A DNA stretch of 64,000 nucleotides, from NCBI RefSeq assembly GCF_000802185.1, contig NZ_KN676113.1, positions 840,581-904,580 on the forward strand. Direction: 5' to 3'. Within the stretch, counting starts at the first letter, position 1; every line of letters starts with the position of its first letter. Positions 40,636 to 50,433 of the stretch are shown piece by piece. Origin of the DNA: Belnapia sp. F-4-1 (GTDB lineage Bacteria; Pseudomonadota; Alphaproteobacteria; Acetobacterales; Acetobacteraceae). A model generated the notes under the pieces. That model made no database searches, was not told the DNA's origin, and was given only the letters and a program-made list of their open reading frames with translations. The position numbers were made by a program, and so were the translations under genes.

Positions 40636-41883
40636 CTATTCGGCAGCGGCGAGGCCCGGCTGCCGCGGCCGCGACCAGAGCTCCGGCTGCAGCTCCTCCG
40701 GCCGGTCGGGGAAGAGCAGGGCGCAAAGGAAGGTGACGGCACCGAACCCGGCCAGCACCAGCATCGGCGCGGCGAGCCCGCCCGTCGCCTCGTGCAGCAG
40801 GCCGACCAGGGGCGAGGCCGCGGCGGCGCCGAGGAAGCCGATGGTGAATCGGATGGAGTAGAGCTTCACCCGGAGCGCCGGCGCCACGTAGCGCGCCGTC
40901 ATCGTCTCGTTCACAGTCACCTGGCCGAAGATCGAGGCGGCCATCAGCGCCGAGAGCGGCAGCACCCACCACCCTTCGGCAAAGGAAAGGGCGAGCAGGC
41001 AGGGCAGCTGCAGCAGCGCGAGCGGCAGGAAGACGCGCTTCAGCCTGTGGCGGTCGATCAGGCGGCCAACGGTGAACTGGGTGAGGCCGCCGCAGAGCGT
41101 GGCGGCGAAGGCAAGCATGCCGACCACCGGCAGCAGGCCGGGCGAGGTCGCCAGCCGCTCCTCCATCAGCTTCGGGATCAGCAGGGTGAAGGCGTTGAAG
41201 ACGAGGCCGGAGACGGCGGCGATGGTCAGCAACACGGCGACGGCGCGGCGGACGACGGGGGCGGGAATCTCGGGAAAGGGCTTGGTGCCGGCGGCGGCCT
41301 TCGCGGCGTCGAAGGCGGGCTCGCGCAGCCAGGCGAGGCCGGCGAGGGCGCAGAGCGCGCCGGGCAGGATGAAGGCCCAATGCCAGCCGAGGCGGGCCGC
41401 GACCAGCGCCGTCACCACCGGGGCGCAGGCCACGCCGAGATTGCCGAAGACGCCGTTGACGCCCACCGCGCGGCCGACCTTGCCGCCGGGCGCGGCGCTC
41501 GCCGCCTCGACCAGCATCGCCGTGCCGATGGGGTGGTAGATGGCGGCGAAGGCGCCCATCAGCGCGAGCGCCAGGCCCAGGGTCAGCGGGCGCTCGGCAA
41601 GGCCGGCGAGCATCATCGCCCCTCCGGTGCCGAGGAAGAAGCCGGCCATCATGGCCTTGCGGCCGAAGCGGGCGGCGAGCCAGCCCATCGGCAAGGAGCC
41701 GAGGCCGTAGAGCACGAACATCCCCGTCCCCAGCGCGAGGATCGGGCCGTAATCCTGGCCGAAGGCGGCCGGCGCCTGGGTCACCATGCCGAGCACCGCC
41801 GTCGCCAGGATCAGCAGGCTGTAGTGCGTGAAGACATGGGCGATGTTGACGAAAAGGATCTGCCGCTTGGCCTGGTCGTGCAT
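40636..41883 (-). CDS. MFS transporter
   Basis: A 415-residue protein with twelve hydrophobic segments and the MFS loop motif GWLAARFGRKAMM between segments 2 and 3, repeated as GRLIDRHRLKR in the second half. It is a secondary transporter of the drug/nitroimidazole-like or metabolite type. It is divergent from an AraC-family regulator 47 bases away, the arrangement seen for nimT/nimR in E. coli. Substrate unknown. Confidence 0.9.
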   Translation of the reverse strand: MHDQAKRQILFVNIAHVFTHYSLLILATAVLGMVTQAPAAFGQDYGPILALGTGMFVLYGLGSLPMGWLAARFGRKAMMAGFFLGTGGAMMLAGLAERPLTLGLALALMGAFAAIYHPIGTAMLVEAASAAPGGKVGRAVGVNGVFGNLGVACAPVVTALVAARLGWHWAFILPGALCALAGLAWLREPAFDAAKAAAGTKPFPEIPAPVVRRAVAVLLTIAAVSGLVFNAFTLLIPKLMEERLATSPGLLPVVGMLAFAATLCGGLTQFTVGRLIDRHRLKRVFLPLALLQLPCLLALSFAEGWWVLPLSALMAASIFGQVTVNETMTARYVAPALRVKLYSIRFTIGFLGAAAASPLVGLLHEATGGLAAPMLVLAGFGAVTFLCALLFPDRPEELQPELWSRPRQPGLAAAE

Positions 41884-41930
41884 GGCGATTTCCGTTTGGC
41901 TGGGCCGTTGCGCAAGACTAGCCTGGCCGG

Positions 41931-42761
41931 ATGACGATGGCTGGCCAAACCCTGTCGGCTTCCGGCCAATTGCCCGAGGCGCCGCTCCGGAACCTGCCGC
42001 AGGACGGCGTCGACCGTCCGCTGGCCGGCTTCACCCGCGACTACCGCGACGGCGAAAGCGTGGAGCGGCATGCCCATACCCGCGCGCAGCTGCTCTATGC
42101 GACGCGCGGGGTGATGCGCATCGCAACCGACACGGCGGCCTTCGTCCTGCCACCGGGCCGGGCGCTGTGGATGCCGGCGCGCGTGCCGCATGTGACGGCG
42201 ATGCAGGGGCCGGTCGCCATGCGGGCGCTCTTCCTCCGCGCCGATGCGGCTGCGGCGGGGCCGGGGGCGGTGACGGTGCTTGCCGTCTCGCCCCTGCTGC
42301 GGGAGCTGGTGCTGGCCGCCTGCGCCGAGCCGCTGGAATGGGACCAGGCCGGGCGGGGCGGGCACATCACGGCCCTGATCCTCGACGAGATCGCCCGTGC
42401 GCCGCGCCTGCCGCTCGGCCTGCCGGCGCTGCGCGATGCGCGGCTGCGGCGGCTGGCGGCTGGCTTGCAGGCGGACCCGGCGCAGCCGCTCGGGCTCGAG
42501 GACTGGGCGCGGCATTGCGGGGCAAGCCCGCGCACGTTGACCCGCCTCTTCCGCGAGGAAACGGGGATGAGCTTCGGCCGCTGGCGGCAGGCGCTGCGGC
42601 TGGCCGAGGCGGCGGCGCTGCTGGCCGAGGGAGTGCCGCCGGCGCGGGCGGCGGCCAGGGTCGGCTATGCCAGCGCGCCGGCCTTCGGGGCGGCCTTCCG
42701 CGCTGCCTTCGGGGTCACGCCAGGCAGCGGTCGGACCGCAGGCGGAATTGGGGATTTGTAA
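41931..42761 (+). CDS. AraC-family transcriptional regulator (NimR-like)
   Basis: A 276-residue regulator. The N-terminal cupin (about 45-130) has HAHTRAQLLYATRGVMRI and the LPPGRALWMPARVPH element of NimR-type proteins. The C-terminal pair of helix-turn-helix units spans about 180-265 (DWARHCGASPRTLTRLF, and ARVGYASAPAFGAAFRAAFG). It diverges from the MFS gene and most likely controls it. The ribosome site before 41931 is weak; an ATG two codons later is equally possible. Confidence 0.9.
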   Translation: MTMAGQTLSASGQLPEAPLRNLPQDGVDRPLAGFTRDYRDGESVERHAHTRAQLLYATRGVMRIATDTAAFVLPPGRALWMPARVPHVTAMQGPVAMRALFLRADAAAAGPGAVTVLAVSPLLRELVLAACAEPLEWDQAGRGGHITALILDEIARAPRLPLGLPALRDARLRRLAAGLQADPAQPLGLEDWARHCGASPRTLTRLFREETGMSFGRWRQALRLAEAAALLAEGVPPARAAARVGYASAPAFGAAFRAAFGVTPGSGRTAGGIGDL

Positions 42762-42857
42762 TATCGGGAAATACTTGAATCAACTCCGCGTGCAATATAC
42801 GAATGTGATGGGTGCATGTCCCCCCATGCCCCAGGAAACGCCAGGAGAAACCCCCCG

Positions 42858-43079
42858 ATGCTTGGCAATGCCGTTTTGGGCGCCGTTATCATAACGACCG
42901 TGGTATGGCTTGGGCTGGCGCCCATGGCATGGGTATGGGTGGCGCTGGAATACCTGGCGATCTGGAGCGCCGGATCGACCCTGCTGGTGGCCACCCTCGG
43001 CGCCTGGGTCGCCATCGGCCGCGCCCGGCAGGAGCCGAGGCGGGAGGCCGCCGTGCGCCGGGGCTCAGTAGCCGGCTAG
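42858..43079 (+). CDS. Small membrane protein, unknown
   Basis: A 73-residue protein with two hydrophobic stretches (about 4-30 and 35-50) and a basic tail RARQEPRREAAVRR. AGGAG stands 10 bases before the ATG at 42858. Upstream, CTTGAA and TATACG 16 bases apart (about 42772-42799) form a plausible sigma-70 promoter in a locally A+T-rich patch. Its end overlaps the convergent DUF1796 gene by 15 bases. No family recognised. Confidence 0.55.
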   Translation: MLGNAVLGAVIITTVVWLGLAPMAWVWVALEYLAIWSAGSTLLVATLGAWVAIGRARQEPRREAAVRRGSVAG

Positions 43080-43715
43080 GCGCAGCGGCTCCGTGTGCGG
43101 GAACTCGCTGAAGATGCGGTCCCAGGAGGCGACGTGCCCATCCGTCGCATCGTGCCAGGGCGCGAGGCGGCGGACATAGCGGTTGTGGATGCGGGCCTCG
43201 CCCCAATCCTGCTCGAAGCGGTCCTGCGGCAGCACCACGACCAGCTCGAAATGCGACGGCCCATGGATGTCGAGCAACTGGCCGCGCACGGCGGGCAGCA
43301 GGCGGCGCAGCTCCGCCACCGCTTCCTCCGGCTCGATCTTGTAGAAATAGGCGGTACGGTGCCCGGCCGGACGCCCGCGGAGGAACTTGCCGATCAGGTA
43401 GCCGGTCTTCTCCAGGTGGTCGGCCCAGCGGGCGTGGTAGTCCGGGTCGGCCCGGAAGTCGTGGCCGCGGAAGGGCGAGTGGAATTTGTAGCCATAGCCG
43501 CCGTCGAGCAGCATCGAACCATCGGCATGGGCGGAGATGTTGGCCTCCTGCAGCACGCCGTCGAAGCGGGTGGCGAGCAGCCTTTCCAGGGCGGCGATGC
43601 TGGTGACGTTCCAGCTGAAGAAGGAGGAGCTGTCGTGGCCGAGGACCCGGCGGAACTGGAAGCCGACTTCGCAGTCGCTGCCGAGCGATATGTATTCGTC
43701 GAACTTCTCGGACAT
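43065..43715 (-). CDS. DUF1796-family putative cysteine-peptidase-like protein
   Basis: A 216-residue protein beginning with ISLGSDCEVGFQFRR and SSFFSWN, the pattern of DUF1796, a family annotated as putative papain-like cysteine peptidases. Cys15 would be the nucleophile; a later His in GPSHFELVVVLP could be its partner. No signal or membrane segment. Activity of the family has, to my knowledge, not been settled. It is flanked by a small membrane gene and an MFS gene. Confidence 0.7.
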   Translation of the reverse strand: MSEKFDEYISLGSDCEVGFQFRRVLGHDSSSFFSWNVTSIAALERLLATRFDGVLQEANISAHADGSMLLDGGYGYKFHSPFRGHDFRADPDYHARWADHLEKTGYLIGKFLRGRPAGHRTAYFYKIEPEEAVAELRRLLPAVRGQLLDIHGPSHFELVVVLPQDRFEQDWGEARIHNRYVRRLAPWHDATDGHVASWDRIFSEFPHTEPLRLAGY

Positions 43716-43785
43716 CGGGCCGGACCTCCGATCTTCTAGGTATCACACCCGCCGGCCCGGTCCAGCATTGGTTGCGGGCCGGACC

Positions 43786-44997
43786 TCAGCCCTGCACCGC
43801 TTCGGCGACGCGCGGCGCCGGCGGCGGGGCGGCGCGGAGGGGCAGCAAGCAAAGCAGGGCGGCAAGGCCAACCAGGCCGGCGAGGCCCAGCACCGCCATG
43901 GCTGGGAGATGCGCCAGCAGCGGCGCGGTCAGCATCGGCGCCGCGGCCTGGGCCATCAGCACCGGCAACGCCAGCTTGCCCATCAGCACCGGGTAGCCGC
44001 GCGGGCCGAACAGCGCGAGCGGCACCGAGCCGCGGCAGATGGTGATGATGCCGTTGCTGGCGCCGTGCATCAGCACGAAGGGCACTGCCGCCACCGGCCC
44101 GACCAGCACCAGCAGCAGCACGGCGACCGGCAGCAGCCCGGCGCCGAGCCAGGCGACGCGCAACGGGTGCACCGACTTGCCCGCGGTGAACTCCAGCAGC
44201 CGCCCGGCGACCTGGGCCGGGCCCATCAGCGAGGCGGCGGCGACCGCGGCCCCGACCGAGAGGCCGAGCCCCGCCAGCATCACCGGGAGCTGCACCGACA
44301 TGGTGGTGCTGATGAGCGCCCGCAGGGTGAAGAAGGCGGCGAGGAAGAGGAAGCTGCGCCGCACCCAGGCGGCCGGCAGCGGAATCTCGGCGGGATCGGC
44401 GGCGGCGGACGTCACCTCGCCGCCCGCCCCGGCACGCGGCAGCATGGCATAGACCGGCAGCAGCAGCAGCAGATTGACCGTGGCGAAGACGAGGCAGGTG
44501 TTGCGCCAGCCAAGGGCAGGCATCAACGCCGCGGTCAGCGGCCAGCCGATGGTGCTGGCGAAGCCGCCGAGCAGGGTGACGATGGTGATCCCCCGCCGCG
44601 CCGCCCGGCCGTAGAGCGTGCCGAGCGTGGCGAAGGCCGCCTCATAGAGGCCGAGCCCCATCCCGACCCCGAGCACGATCCAGGCGACGAACCAGCCCGC
44701 CAGCCCCGGCAGCAGGCCGAGCAGCGTCAGCCCGGCGGCGAGGGTGACGGCGGAGGCCATCATCACCGGCCGCCCGCCGAAGCGCTCGATGGTCCGGCCG
44801 ATCCGCGGCGCGGCGAGGCCCGAGATCAGCAGGGCGAGGGAGAAGGCGCCGTAGACGAGCGTCCGGTCCGCTTGGAGGTCCTCCACCACCACCGGGGCCA
44901 GCAGGGCTGGCAGATAGTAGCTGGTGGCCCAGGCCAGGGTCTGGCCGATGCCCAGGAGCAGGGCGACGAATCGGGAGTCCGTGCGGAAATCGGCCAT
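43786..44997 (-). CDS. MFS transporter
   Basis: A 403-residue protein with twelve membrane segments. The first half has PRIGRTIERFGGRPVM as the 2-3 loop motif and GVGMGLGLYEAAFATLG in segment 4. It is similar in layout to YbfB/oxalate-formate-antiporter-like carriers. Substrate unknown. An A+T-rich 16-bp palindrome stands about 75 bases upstream of its start and may regulate it. Confidence 0.9.
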   Translation of the reverse strand: MADFRTDSRFVALLLGIGQTLAWATSYYLPALLAPVVVEDLQADRTLVYGAFSLALLISGLAAPRIGRTIERFGGRPVMMASAVTLAAGLTLLGLLPGLAGWFVAWIVLGVGMGLGLYEAAFATLGTLYGRAARRGITIVTLLGGFASTIGWPLTAALMPALGWRNTCLVFATVNLLLLLPVYAMLPRAGAGGEVTSAAADPAEIPLPAAWVRRSFLFLAAFFTLRALISTTMSVQLPVMLAGLGLSVGAAVAAASLMGPAQVAGRLLEFTAGKSVHPLRVAWLGAGLLPVAVLLLVLVGPVAAVPFVLMHGASNGIITICRGSVPLALFGPRGYPVLMGKLALPVLMAQAAAPMLTAPLLAHLPAMAVLGLAGLVGLAALLCLLPLRAAPPPAPRVAEAVQG

Positions 44998-45072
44998 GCC
45001 CTAGTTCTCGGCAAGGTTGAGAAATCCGCCAAGGGCCCAGCGTCAGATGGTTAATACTCCGTTCATCTTCCG

Positions 45073-45088
45073 AATGGAAAATTCCATT
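45073..45088. promoter_or_regulatory. 16-bp palindrome upstream of the MFS gene, candidate operator
   Basis: AATGGAAAATTCCATT has perfect 7-base arms around AA. It lies between the small membrane gene ending at 45100 and the MFS gene starting at 44997, both leftward. It is clearly A+T-rich compared with its surroundings. It may be an operator or part of the MFS promoter; no T-run suggests a terminator. Confidence 0.4.
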
Positions 45089-45099
45089 GCGTGGCGGGA

Positions 45100-45363
45100 T
45101 CAGGACAGCAGGCGCCGCAGTTTCTCGCCCTGCCGGCGGCTCCAGCCGATCAGCCGCGCCTCCATCGCCTCCACCTGCACCATCTGGCGTGGGAAGCGGG
45201 CCTCCAGCTTGCCCATCCAGCGCCGCGCCCAGGGGTACTGGTCGCGCAGCACGAAGATGCCGAGGGCAAGAAAGAGCAGCCCCTGCAGGAAAGGCAGGAT
45301 CAGCCCGAGCACGCCGAGCGCCAGCAGGCTGAAGCCGAGGAGCTTCCGCGTCCAGGGGCTCAT
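45100..45363 (-). CDS. Small membrane protein (PGPGW-like)
   Basis: An 87-residue protein: a basic start (SPWTRKLLGF), a hydrophobic hairpin from about residue 8 to 42 (LLALGVLGLILPFLQGLLFLALGIFVL), then a charged helical tail (YPWARRWMGKLEARFP). This resembles PGPGW/DUF454-like small membrane proteins, with ILPFLQG in place of LPGPGW. ATG at 45363 overlaps the methyltransferase stop by 1 base (TGATG), so it is co-translated with it. Confidence 0.65.
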   Translation of the reverse strand: MSPWTRKLLGFSLLALGVLGLILPFLQGLLFLALGIFVLRDQYPWARRWMGKLEARFPRQMVQVEAMEARLIGWSRRQGEKLRRLLS

Positions 45364-46442
45364 CAGGCGGCCCTCGGCGGCAGGGCGAGGGCGCGCTCGC
45401 CGGAGACGAAAAGATATTCGATGTTGGTCAACCGCCCCACCGTACCGACCTTCTCGCCCTTCGGGTTGTGGATGCCGATCTTGGCGCCGACATAGCGGCC
45501 ATAGGGGATCTCGATCACCCGCAGCGGCCCGCGCGGCGCCAGCATCGCCTCCAGCGCGGCGCGGCCGAGATAGCCTTCGTCGTTGAAGGAGACCACGACG
45601 GTCGGGCACCGCAGCGCGGCGATGGTGCGCGCCAGTGCCGGGCCTATGCCGGGCCGGCTGTTGAAGGCGGAGCGCCGCGTGCGGCAGTCGGTGCGCTTGT
45701 TGGCGATGCCATAAACCTCCGGCTGGTCCCAGCGCACCAGCGTCTCCCAGACATGGTAGTTCCGCAGGTAGGAATGCTGGTTGTAGGGCGGGTCGAGATA
45801 GGCGAGGTCGCAGTCGAGCGTGGCCGCTACCTCCTCCGCCTCGCCGCAGAGGGCGGTGCAGGGACCGGTAGGCGGACGCGGGCGGAGCGCAGGCAGGCGG
45901 AGCGAGAGCGGGTTCAGCGCGCGGGCAGCCCAGCGCTTCATGTAGGCCATCTGCAGGCCGGCGGTGCTGTCCACCCGGTCGGCCGCCTCGAGGAGCGAGG
46001 TGAGCAGCACCGCCTCCAGCTCCGGCTCGGCGCCGAGGGCGGCGATTCCGTTGCGGATGGCTTCGATCCGGGCGCCGTTGTCGGGGTGGAAGTAGCGGGC
46101 GGCGACGCAATAGGTCTCGGTGAACCAGCCGGCGCGGGGAGGCAGGCGCCCGAGGTCGGCGAGGATGCGGGTGGCCTGCTCCGCCCAGCGTTCCGCATCG
46201 GCCTGGACGTAGCAGGTGGCGAGCGTATGGGCGAAGGCGTTGTGGTCGTTGGCGATGACGCGGTAGCCGGCGCCCTTCAGCGCATGGCCGACGCGGGCGG
46301 TGCCGGAGAAGAGGTCGGCGACCGTCGCCCCGGCTGGCGCGGCGGCGCCGATGGCGGACAGGATCTGCGTCAGCAGGGCGCGCTTGGAGCCGATATACTT
46401 GATCACCTGCACAGGATCGGCCGGCGGGGCGATTCGAGGCAA
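45363..46442 (-). CDS. D12-class DNA adenine-N6 methyltransferase, orphan
   Basis: A 359-residue enzyme of the Dam-like alpha group: KYIGSK near residue 15-20, SAM motif DLFSGTARVG (43-52), and catalytic DPPY (217-220) followed by NQHSYLRNYH. The order SAM motif before DPPY fits D12/MTaseD12. It transfers a methyl group to adenine in a specific DNA sequence that cannot be read from here. No restriction endonuclease or specificity subunit is adjacent, so it acts as an orphan, possibly in regulation or from a lost restriction system. It differs from CcrM, which is a beta-class enzyme. Confidence 0.85.
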   Translation of the reverse strand: MPRIAPPADPVQVIKYIGSKRALLTQILSAIGAAAPAGATVADLFSGTARVGHALKGAGYRVIANDHNAFAHTLATCYVQADAERWAEQATRILADLGRLPPRAGWFTETYCVAARYFHPDNGARIEAIRNGIAALGAEPELEAVLLTSLLEAADRVDSTAGLQMAYMKRWAARALNPLSLRLPALRPRPPTGPCTALCGEAEEVAATLDCDLAYLDPPYNQHSYLRNYHVWETLVRWDQPEVYGIANKRTDCRTRRSAFNSRPGIGPALARTIAALRCPTVVVSFNDEGYLGRAALEAMLAPRGPLRVIEIPYGRYVGAKIGIHNPKGEKVGTVGRLTNIEYLFVSGERALALPPRAA

Positions 46443-46503
46443 GCGCTCAGCCGGGCAGCACCGGGGTGCGGGATGCCCCGCACCCCATGGCCGCCCCGCC
46501 GCC

Positions 46504-47895
46504 TCAGATGTGCAGCGCGCGCCCGTCGGCGGCCAGCGCCGCTTCCTTCACCGCCTCGTTCAGCGTCGGGTGGGCGTGGCAGGTGCGGGCCACATCCTCG
46601 GCGCTGGCACCGAACTCCATGGCCAGCGTCATCTCGGCGATCAGCGTGCCGGCATCGGGGCCGATGATGTGGGCGCCGAGGACCTTGTCGGTCTTGGCGT
46701 CCGACAGGACCTTCACGAAGCCGTCCGTGTCGTTCATCGCACGCGCCCGGCCATTGGCGGTGAAGGGGAATTTGCCGGATTTGTAGGCGATGCCCCCGGC
46801 CTTCAGCTCATCCTCCGTCGCGCCGACCGAGGCGATCTCGGGCCAGGTGTAGACGACGCTCGGGATGGCGCCGTAATTCACGTGGCCGGCCTGGCCGGCG
46901 AGGATCTCGGCGACGGCGACGCCCTCCTCCTCGGCCTTATGGGCGAGCATGGCGCCGGCGATGCAGTCGCCAATGGCGTAGATGCCCGGCACGCTGGTGG
47001 CGAAATGCGCGTCGGTGACGACGCGGCCGCGCTCGTCGCGCTTCACGCCAACCTCATCGAGCCCGAGCCCCTCGACATAGGGGCGGCGGCCGATGGCCAG
47101 CAGCACGACATCGGCGCGGATCTCCTCGGCGTCGCCGCCGGCGGCGGGCTCCACCTTGAGGGTGACGCCCTCGGCATCCTGCTCGGCCGCGACCACTTTC
47201 GACTTCAGGCGGAACTTCATGCCCTGCTTGGCGAAGAGGCGCTCGGCCTGCTTGGCCAGCTCGGCATCCATGCCGGGGATCAGGCGGTCGAGATACTCGA
47301 TCACCGTGACCTGGGCGCCGAGACGCTTCCAGACCGAGCCCAATTCGAGGCCGATGACGCCGCCGCCGATGACGACGAGGTGGCCGGGGACCTTGTCCAG
47401 CTCCAGCGCGCCGGTGGAGGTGACGACCCGCTTCTCGTCCACCTCGACGCCGCGGAGCGGGGTGCTGTCGCTGCCCGTTGCGATGACGATGGCCTTGGTG
47501 GCGTAGGTCTCGCCGCCCACCTCGACCTGGCCGGGGGCGGTGATCCTGCCGGCGCCCTTCAGCCAGGTGACCTTGTTCTTGCGGAAGAGGAATTCGACGC
47601 CCTTGACGTTGGCCGAGACGACCTCGCCCTTGCGGGCCTGCATCTTGGCGAGGTCGAGCTTCACGCCGTCGATCAGGACGCCGTGGTCGGCGAGCTTGTG
47701 GGCCGCCTCCTCGAAATTCTCGCTGCTCTGGAGCAAGGCCTTGGAGGGGATGCAGCCGATGTTGAGGCAGGTGCCGCCGAGCGTCTCCCGCTTTTCCACG
47801 CAGGCCGTCTTCAGCCCGAGCTGGGCGGCGCGGATGGCGCAAACATAGCCGCCGGGGCCGGAGCCGATGACGATGAGGTCGAAGCTGTCAGGCAT
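46504..47895 (-). CDS. lpdA: Dihydrolipoyl dehydrogenase
   Basis: A 463-residue flavoprotein disulphide reductase. FAD motif GSGPGGYV, redox-active Cys43/Cys48 in [16 protein letters not shown] motif [13 protein letters not shown], and catalytic His in HAHPTLNE near the C-terminus. It reoxidises dihydrolipoamide in 2-oxoacid dehydrogenase or glycine-cleavage complexes. No E1 or E2 genes are adjacent, so which complex it serves is open. The start codon at 47895 is followed directly by the family N-terminus. Confidence 0.95.
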   Translation of the reverse strand: MPDSFDLIVIGSGPGGYVCAIRAAQLGLKTACVEKRETLGGTCLNIGCIPSKALLQSSENFEEAAHKLADHGVLIDGVKLDLAKMQARKGEVVSANVKGVEFLFRKNKVTWLKGAGRITAPGQVEVGGETYATKAIVIATGSDSTPLRGVEVDEKRVVTSTGALELDKVPGHLVVIGGGVIGLELGSVWKRLGAQVTVIEYLDRLIPGMDAELAKQAERLFAKQGMKFRLKSKVVAAEQDAEGVTLKVEPAAGGDAEEIRADVVLLAIGRRPYVEGLGLDEVGVKRDERGRVVTDAHFATSVPGIYAIGDCIAGAMLAHKAEEEGVAVAEILAGQAGHVNYGAIPSVVYTWPEIASVGATEDELKAGGIAYKSGKFPFTANGRARAMNDTDGFVKVLSDAKTDKVLGAHIIGPDAGTLIAEMTLAMEFGASAEDVARTCHAHPTLNEAVKEAALAADGRALHI

Positions 47896-47946
47896 TGGGG
47901 GTCCTCGGGCCGGGATTTCGCGGCGGAAACTGGCCCGAGGCGGGGC

Positions 47947-49278
47947 TCAAGGCAAGCCTGGGGCGGCGGCTTCCCGCTCCTCTCGGCTCAGGTGGCTCTC
48001 CACCCGCGTCTCCGGCATGAACCAGGCGGTCACCAGGGCAAGGAGGAAGAAACCGGTGACGTACCAGAAGAAGCCGCTTTCGGCCCCCACCGACTTGAAC
48101 CAGAGGCCGACATACTCGGCCGTGCCGCCGAACAGCGCATTGGCCACCGCATAGGGCAGGCCGACGCCGAGCGCCCGGACCTCGGCGGGGAAGAGCTCCG
48201 CCTTCACCACCCCGCTGATCGAGGTGTAGCAGGAGATCACCGCGAGCCCTGCCAGCACCAGCAGCCCCGCCTCCAGCGGCGAGGCAGCCCGGCCGATGGC
48301 GCTGAGCAGCGGCACGGTCATCAGCGCGCCGAGGCCGCCGAAGGCGAGCAGCATCGCCCGCCGCCCGATCCGGTCGGAGAGGGCGCCGAAGGCAGGCTGT
48401 GCGACCATGAAGGCCAGCAGCACCCAGGCCATGGTGGCGCTGACCGTGCGCGCCTCGAAATGCGCGGTGTTCACCAGGTATTTCTGCATGAAGGTGGTGA
48501 AGACGTAGAAGCTGAGGCTGCCGCCGGCGGTCAGGCCGAGCACCAACAGCAGCGGCTTCGGGTGCCGCAGCAGGGCGCGGAGCGAGCCGGCCTCGGGGCG
48601 CTTCGCCGCGTCGGCGCTCTGCGTCTCATGCAGGGCGCGGCGCAGGAAGAGGGCGACCACCGCCGCCGCCGCGCCGATGACGAAGGGAATGCGCCAGCCG
48701 AAGGCGCGCATCTCCTCATTGGTCAGCATCGATTCCAGGATGACGATGACGAGCACGGCGAGGAGTTGCCCGCCGATCAGCGTGACGTACTGGAAGCTGG
48801 CATAGAAGCCGCGGTGGCCGGGCTCCGCGACCTCCGACATATAAGTGGCGCTCGTCCCGTACTCGCCGCCGACCGAGAGGCCCTGGGCGAGGCGCGCGAC
48901 CGTCAGCAGTATTGGGGCGAGGACGCCGGCGCTGGCATAGGTCGGCAGGATGGCGATCATCAGCGAGCCGCCGCACATCAGCAGGACCGAGGCCATCATG
49001 GAAAAGCGCCGGCCGCGCCGGTCGGCCAGCCGCCCGAAGATCCAGCCGCCGAGCGGGCGCACGAGGAAGCCGGCAGCGAAGACCCCGGCGGCGGCGAGCA
49101 GCTGCGAGGTGCGGTCGCCGGAAGGGAAGAAGGACGAGGCGAAATAGAGCGAGCAGAAGGAATAGACGTAGAAATCGTACCACTCGACGAGGTTGCCGGA
49201 GGAGCCGCCGATGATGGCGAGGATCCGGCGCCGGCGGTCGGCGGCCGCATCCAGAGGAATGGTGGTTGCGCTGGGCAT
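47947..49278 (-). CDS. MFS transporter of the metabolite:H+ symporter (KgtP/MHS) family
   Basis: A 443-residue twelve-segment carrier. [13 protein letters not shown] near the N-terminus, [18 protein letters not shown] in loop 2-3 and [17 protein letters not shown] in segment 4 are MHS-family signatures, shared with alpha-ketoglutarate and proline/betaine permeases. It imports an organic acid or betaine with protons. AAGGAG precedes the ATG at 49278. It is divergent from the three TctC genes, which also suggests carboxylate use. Confidence 0.9.
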   Translation of the reverse strand: MPSATTIPLDAAADRRRRILAIIGGSSGNLVEWYDFYVYSFCSLYFASSFFPSGDRTSQLLAAAGVFAAGFLVRPLGGWIFGRLADRRGRRFSMMASVLLMCGGSLMIAILPTYASAGVLAPILLTVARLAQGLSVGGEYGTSATYMSEVAEPGHRGFYASFQYVTLIGGQLLAVLVIVILESMLTNEEMRAFGWRIPFVIGAAAAVVALFLRRALHETQSADAAKRPEAGSLRALLRHPKPLLLVLGLTAGGSLSFYVFTTFMQKYLVNTAHFEARTVSATMAWVLLAFMVAQPAFGALSDRIGRRAMLLAFGGLGALMTVPLLSAIGRAASPLEAGLLVLAGLAVISCYTSISGVVKAELFPAEVRALGVGLPYAVANALFGGTAEYVGLWFKSVGAESGFFWYVTGFFLLALVTAWFMPETRVESHLSREEREAAAPGLP

Positions 49279-49421
49279 GGGGAGCTCCTTCGCCCCTGCA
49301 ACGCGGCGACGCTTCGGCGGTGGCAAGGCGCTTCCCCTCCGCCCGCCGTCCCGTCAGACTGGCCTGGCAACGATGAGGGGCCGGACGCGGAACCGGCCCC
49401 CGCCCACGGGAGGTCACGGCC

Positions 49422-50402
49422 ATGGATTTCGAAGGCACACGGCTCGGCCGGCGCGGTGCGCTGGCCCTTGGCGGGGCAGCGCTGGCGGCGCCTGCCCTGG
49501 CTCAGGGACGATTCCCCGACCGGCCCATCCGCCTCATCATCCCCTGGCCGCCGGGCGGCTCGGCGGATGCGCAGCTCCGCTCGCTGGCCGAGATCGCCGG
49601 GCGGGCGCTGGGCCAGAGCGTGGTGGTGGAGAACCGGCCCGGCGCCTCGGGCACCATGGGCGCGCTGCACCTGACGACCCAGGCGCGGCCCGACGGCTAC
49701 ACGATCAGCCAGATGCACCTTTCGATCGTGCGGCGGCCCTTCATCACCCGCACCCCGCCCTGGGACCCGGTGAACGACTTCACGCATATCATCGGCCTCT
49801 GCGGCTGGATGTTCGGCATCGCGGTGAAGGCGGACGGGCCGATCAAGACCTGGGCGGACTACCTCGCCTATGCCCGCGCCAATCCGGGGCGGCTGACCTA
49901 CACCACCTCCGGCATCGCCACGACCAACCACCTGACGATGGAGGAGCTGGCGGCGCGCGAGAAGCTGGAGCTGGTCCATGTCCCCTACCGCGCCTCCAAC
50001 GAGGCGGCCGTCGCCGTCGCGGCCGGCGAGGTGATCAGCGTCGCCGACAGCTCCGCCTGGGCGCCGCTTGTGGATGGCGGGCAGCTCCGCCTCATCTGCG
50101 TCTGGACGGCTGAGCGCTCGCCCCGCTTCCCCGATGCGCCGACGCTGAAGGATCTGGGCTACGACATGGTCGTGACATCCCCGTATGGACTTGCCGGGCC
50201 GAAGGGGATGGACCCGGGTGTCGTCCGCGTGTTGCACGATGCCTGCAAGGCGGCGCTGTTCGATCCGGCCAATACCGCGGTGCGGGGGCAGTTCGACATG
50301 CCGCTCGAGTACTACGATACTGAGGACTACCGCAGCTTCATCATCCGCCGGGCCCAGTACGAGAAGGCGATGGCGGAACGGCTGAAGCTGCGGATCGATT
50401 GA
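49422..50402 (+). CDS. Bug/TctC-family solute-binding protein, tandem copy 1
   Basis: A 326-residue periplasmic binding protein. Twin-Arg-like RRGALALGGAALAAPALAQ signal, then FPDRPIRLIIPWPPGGSADAQLRSLAEIA, VVENRPGASGTMG and TSPYGLAGPKGMDPGVV. It has about the same length as the next two genes and clearly shares ancestry with them along its whole length, most closely with copy 2. The PPGG loop is intact. Ligand unknown. The 143-base gap before it holds the divergent promoters with the MHS transporter gene. Confidence 0.93.
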   Translation: MDFEGTRLGRRGALALGGAALAAPALAQGRFPDRPIRLIIPWPPGGSADAQLRSLAEIAGRALGQSVVVENRPGASGTMGALHLTTQARPDGYTISQMHLSIVRRPFITRTPPWDPVNDFTHIIGLCGWMFGIAVKADGPIKTWADYLAYARANPGRLTYTTSGIATTNHLTMEELAAREKLELVHVPYRASNEAAVAVAAGEVISVADSSAWAPLVDGGQLRLICVWTAERSPRFPDAPTLKDLGYDMVVTSPYGLAGPKGMDPGVVRVLHDACKAALFDPANTAVRGQFDMPLEYYDTEDYRSFIIRRAQYEKAMAERLKLRID

Positions 50403-50433
50403 AGCAAGACAGTAACCGGGAGACGCCTGAAGA

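Noticed and set aside
46300-49674. A 1124-codon open frame on the plus strand
   Set aside because: Antisense to lpdA and the MHS transporter, which both show full family motifs; typical high-G+C shadow frame.
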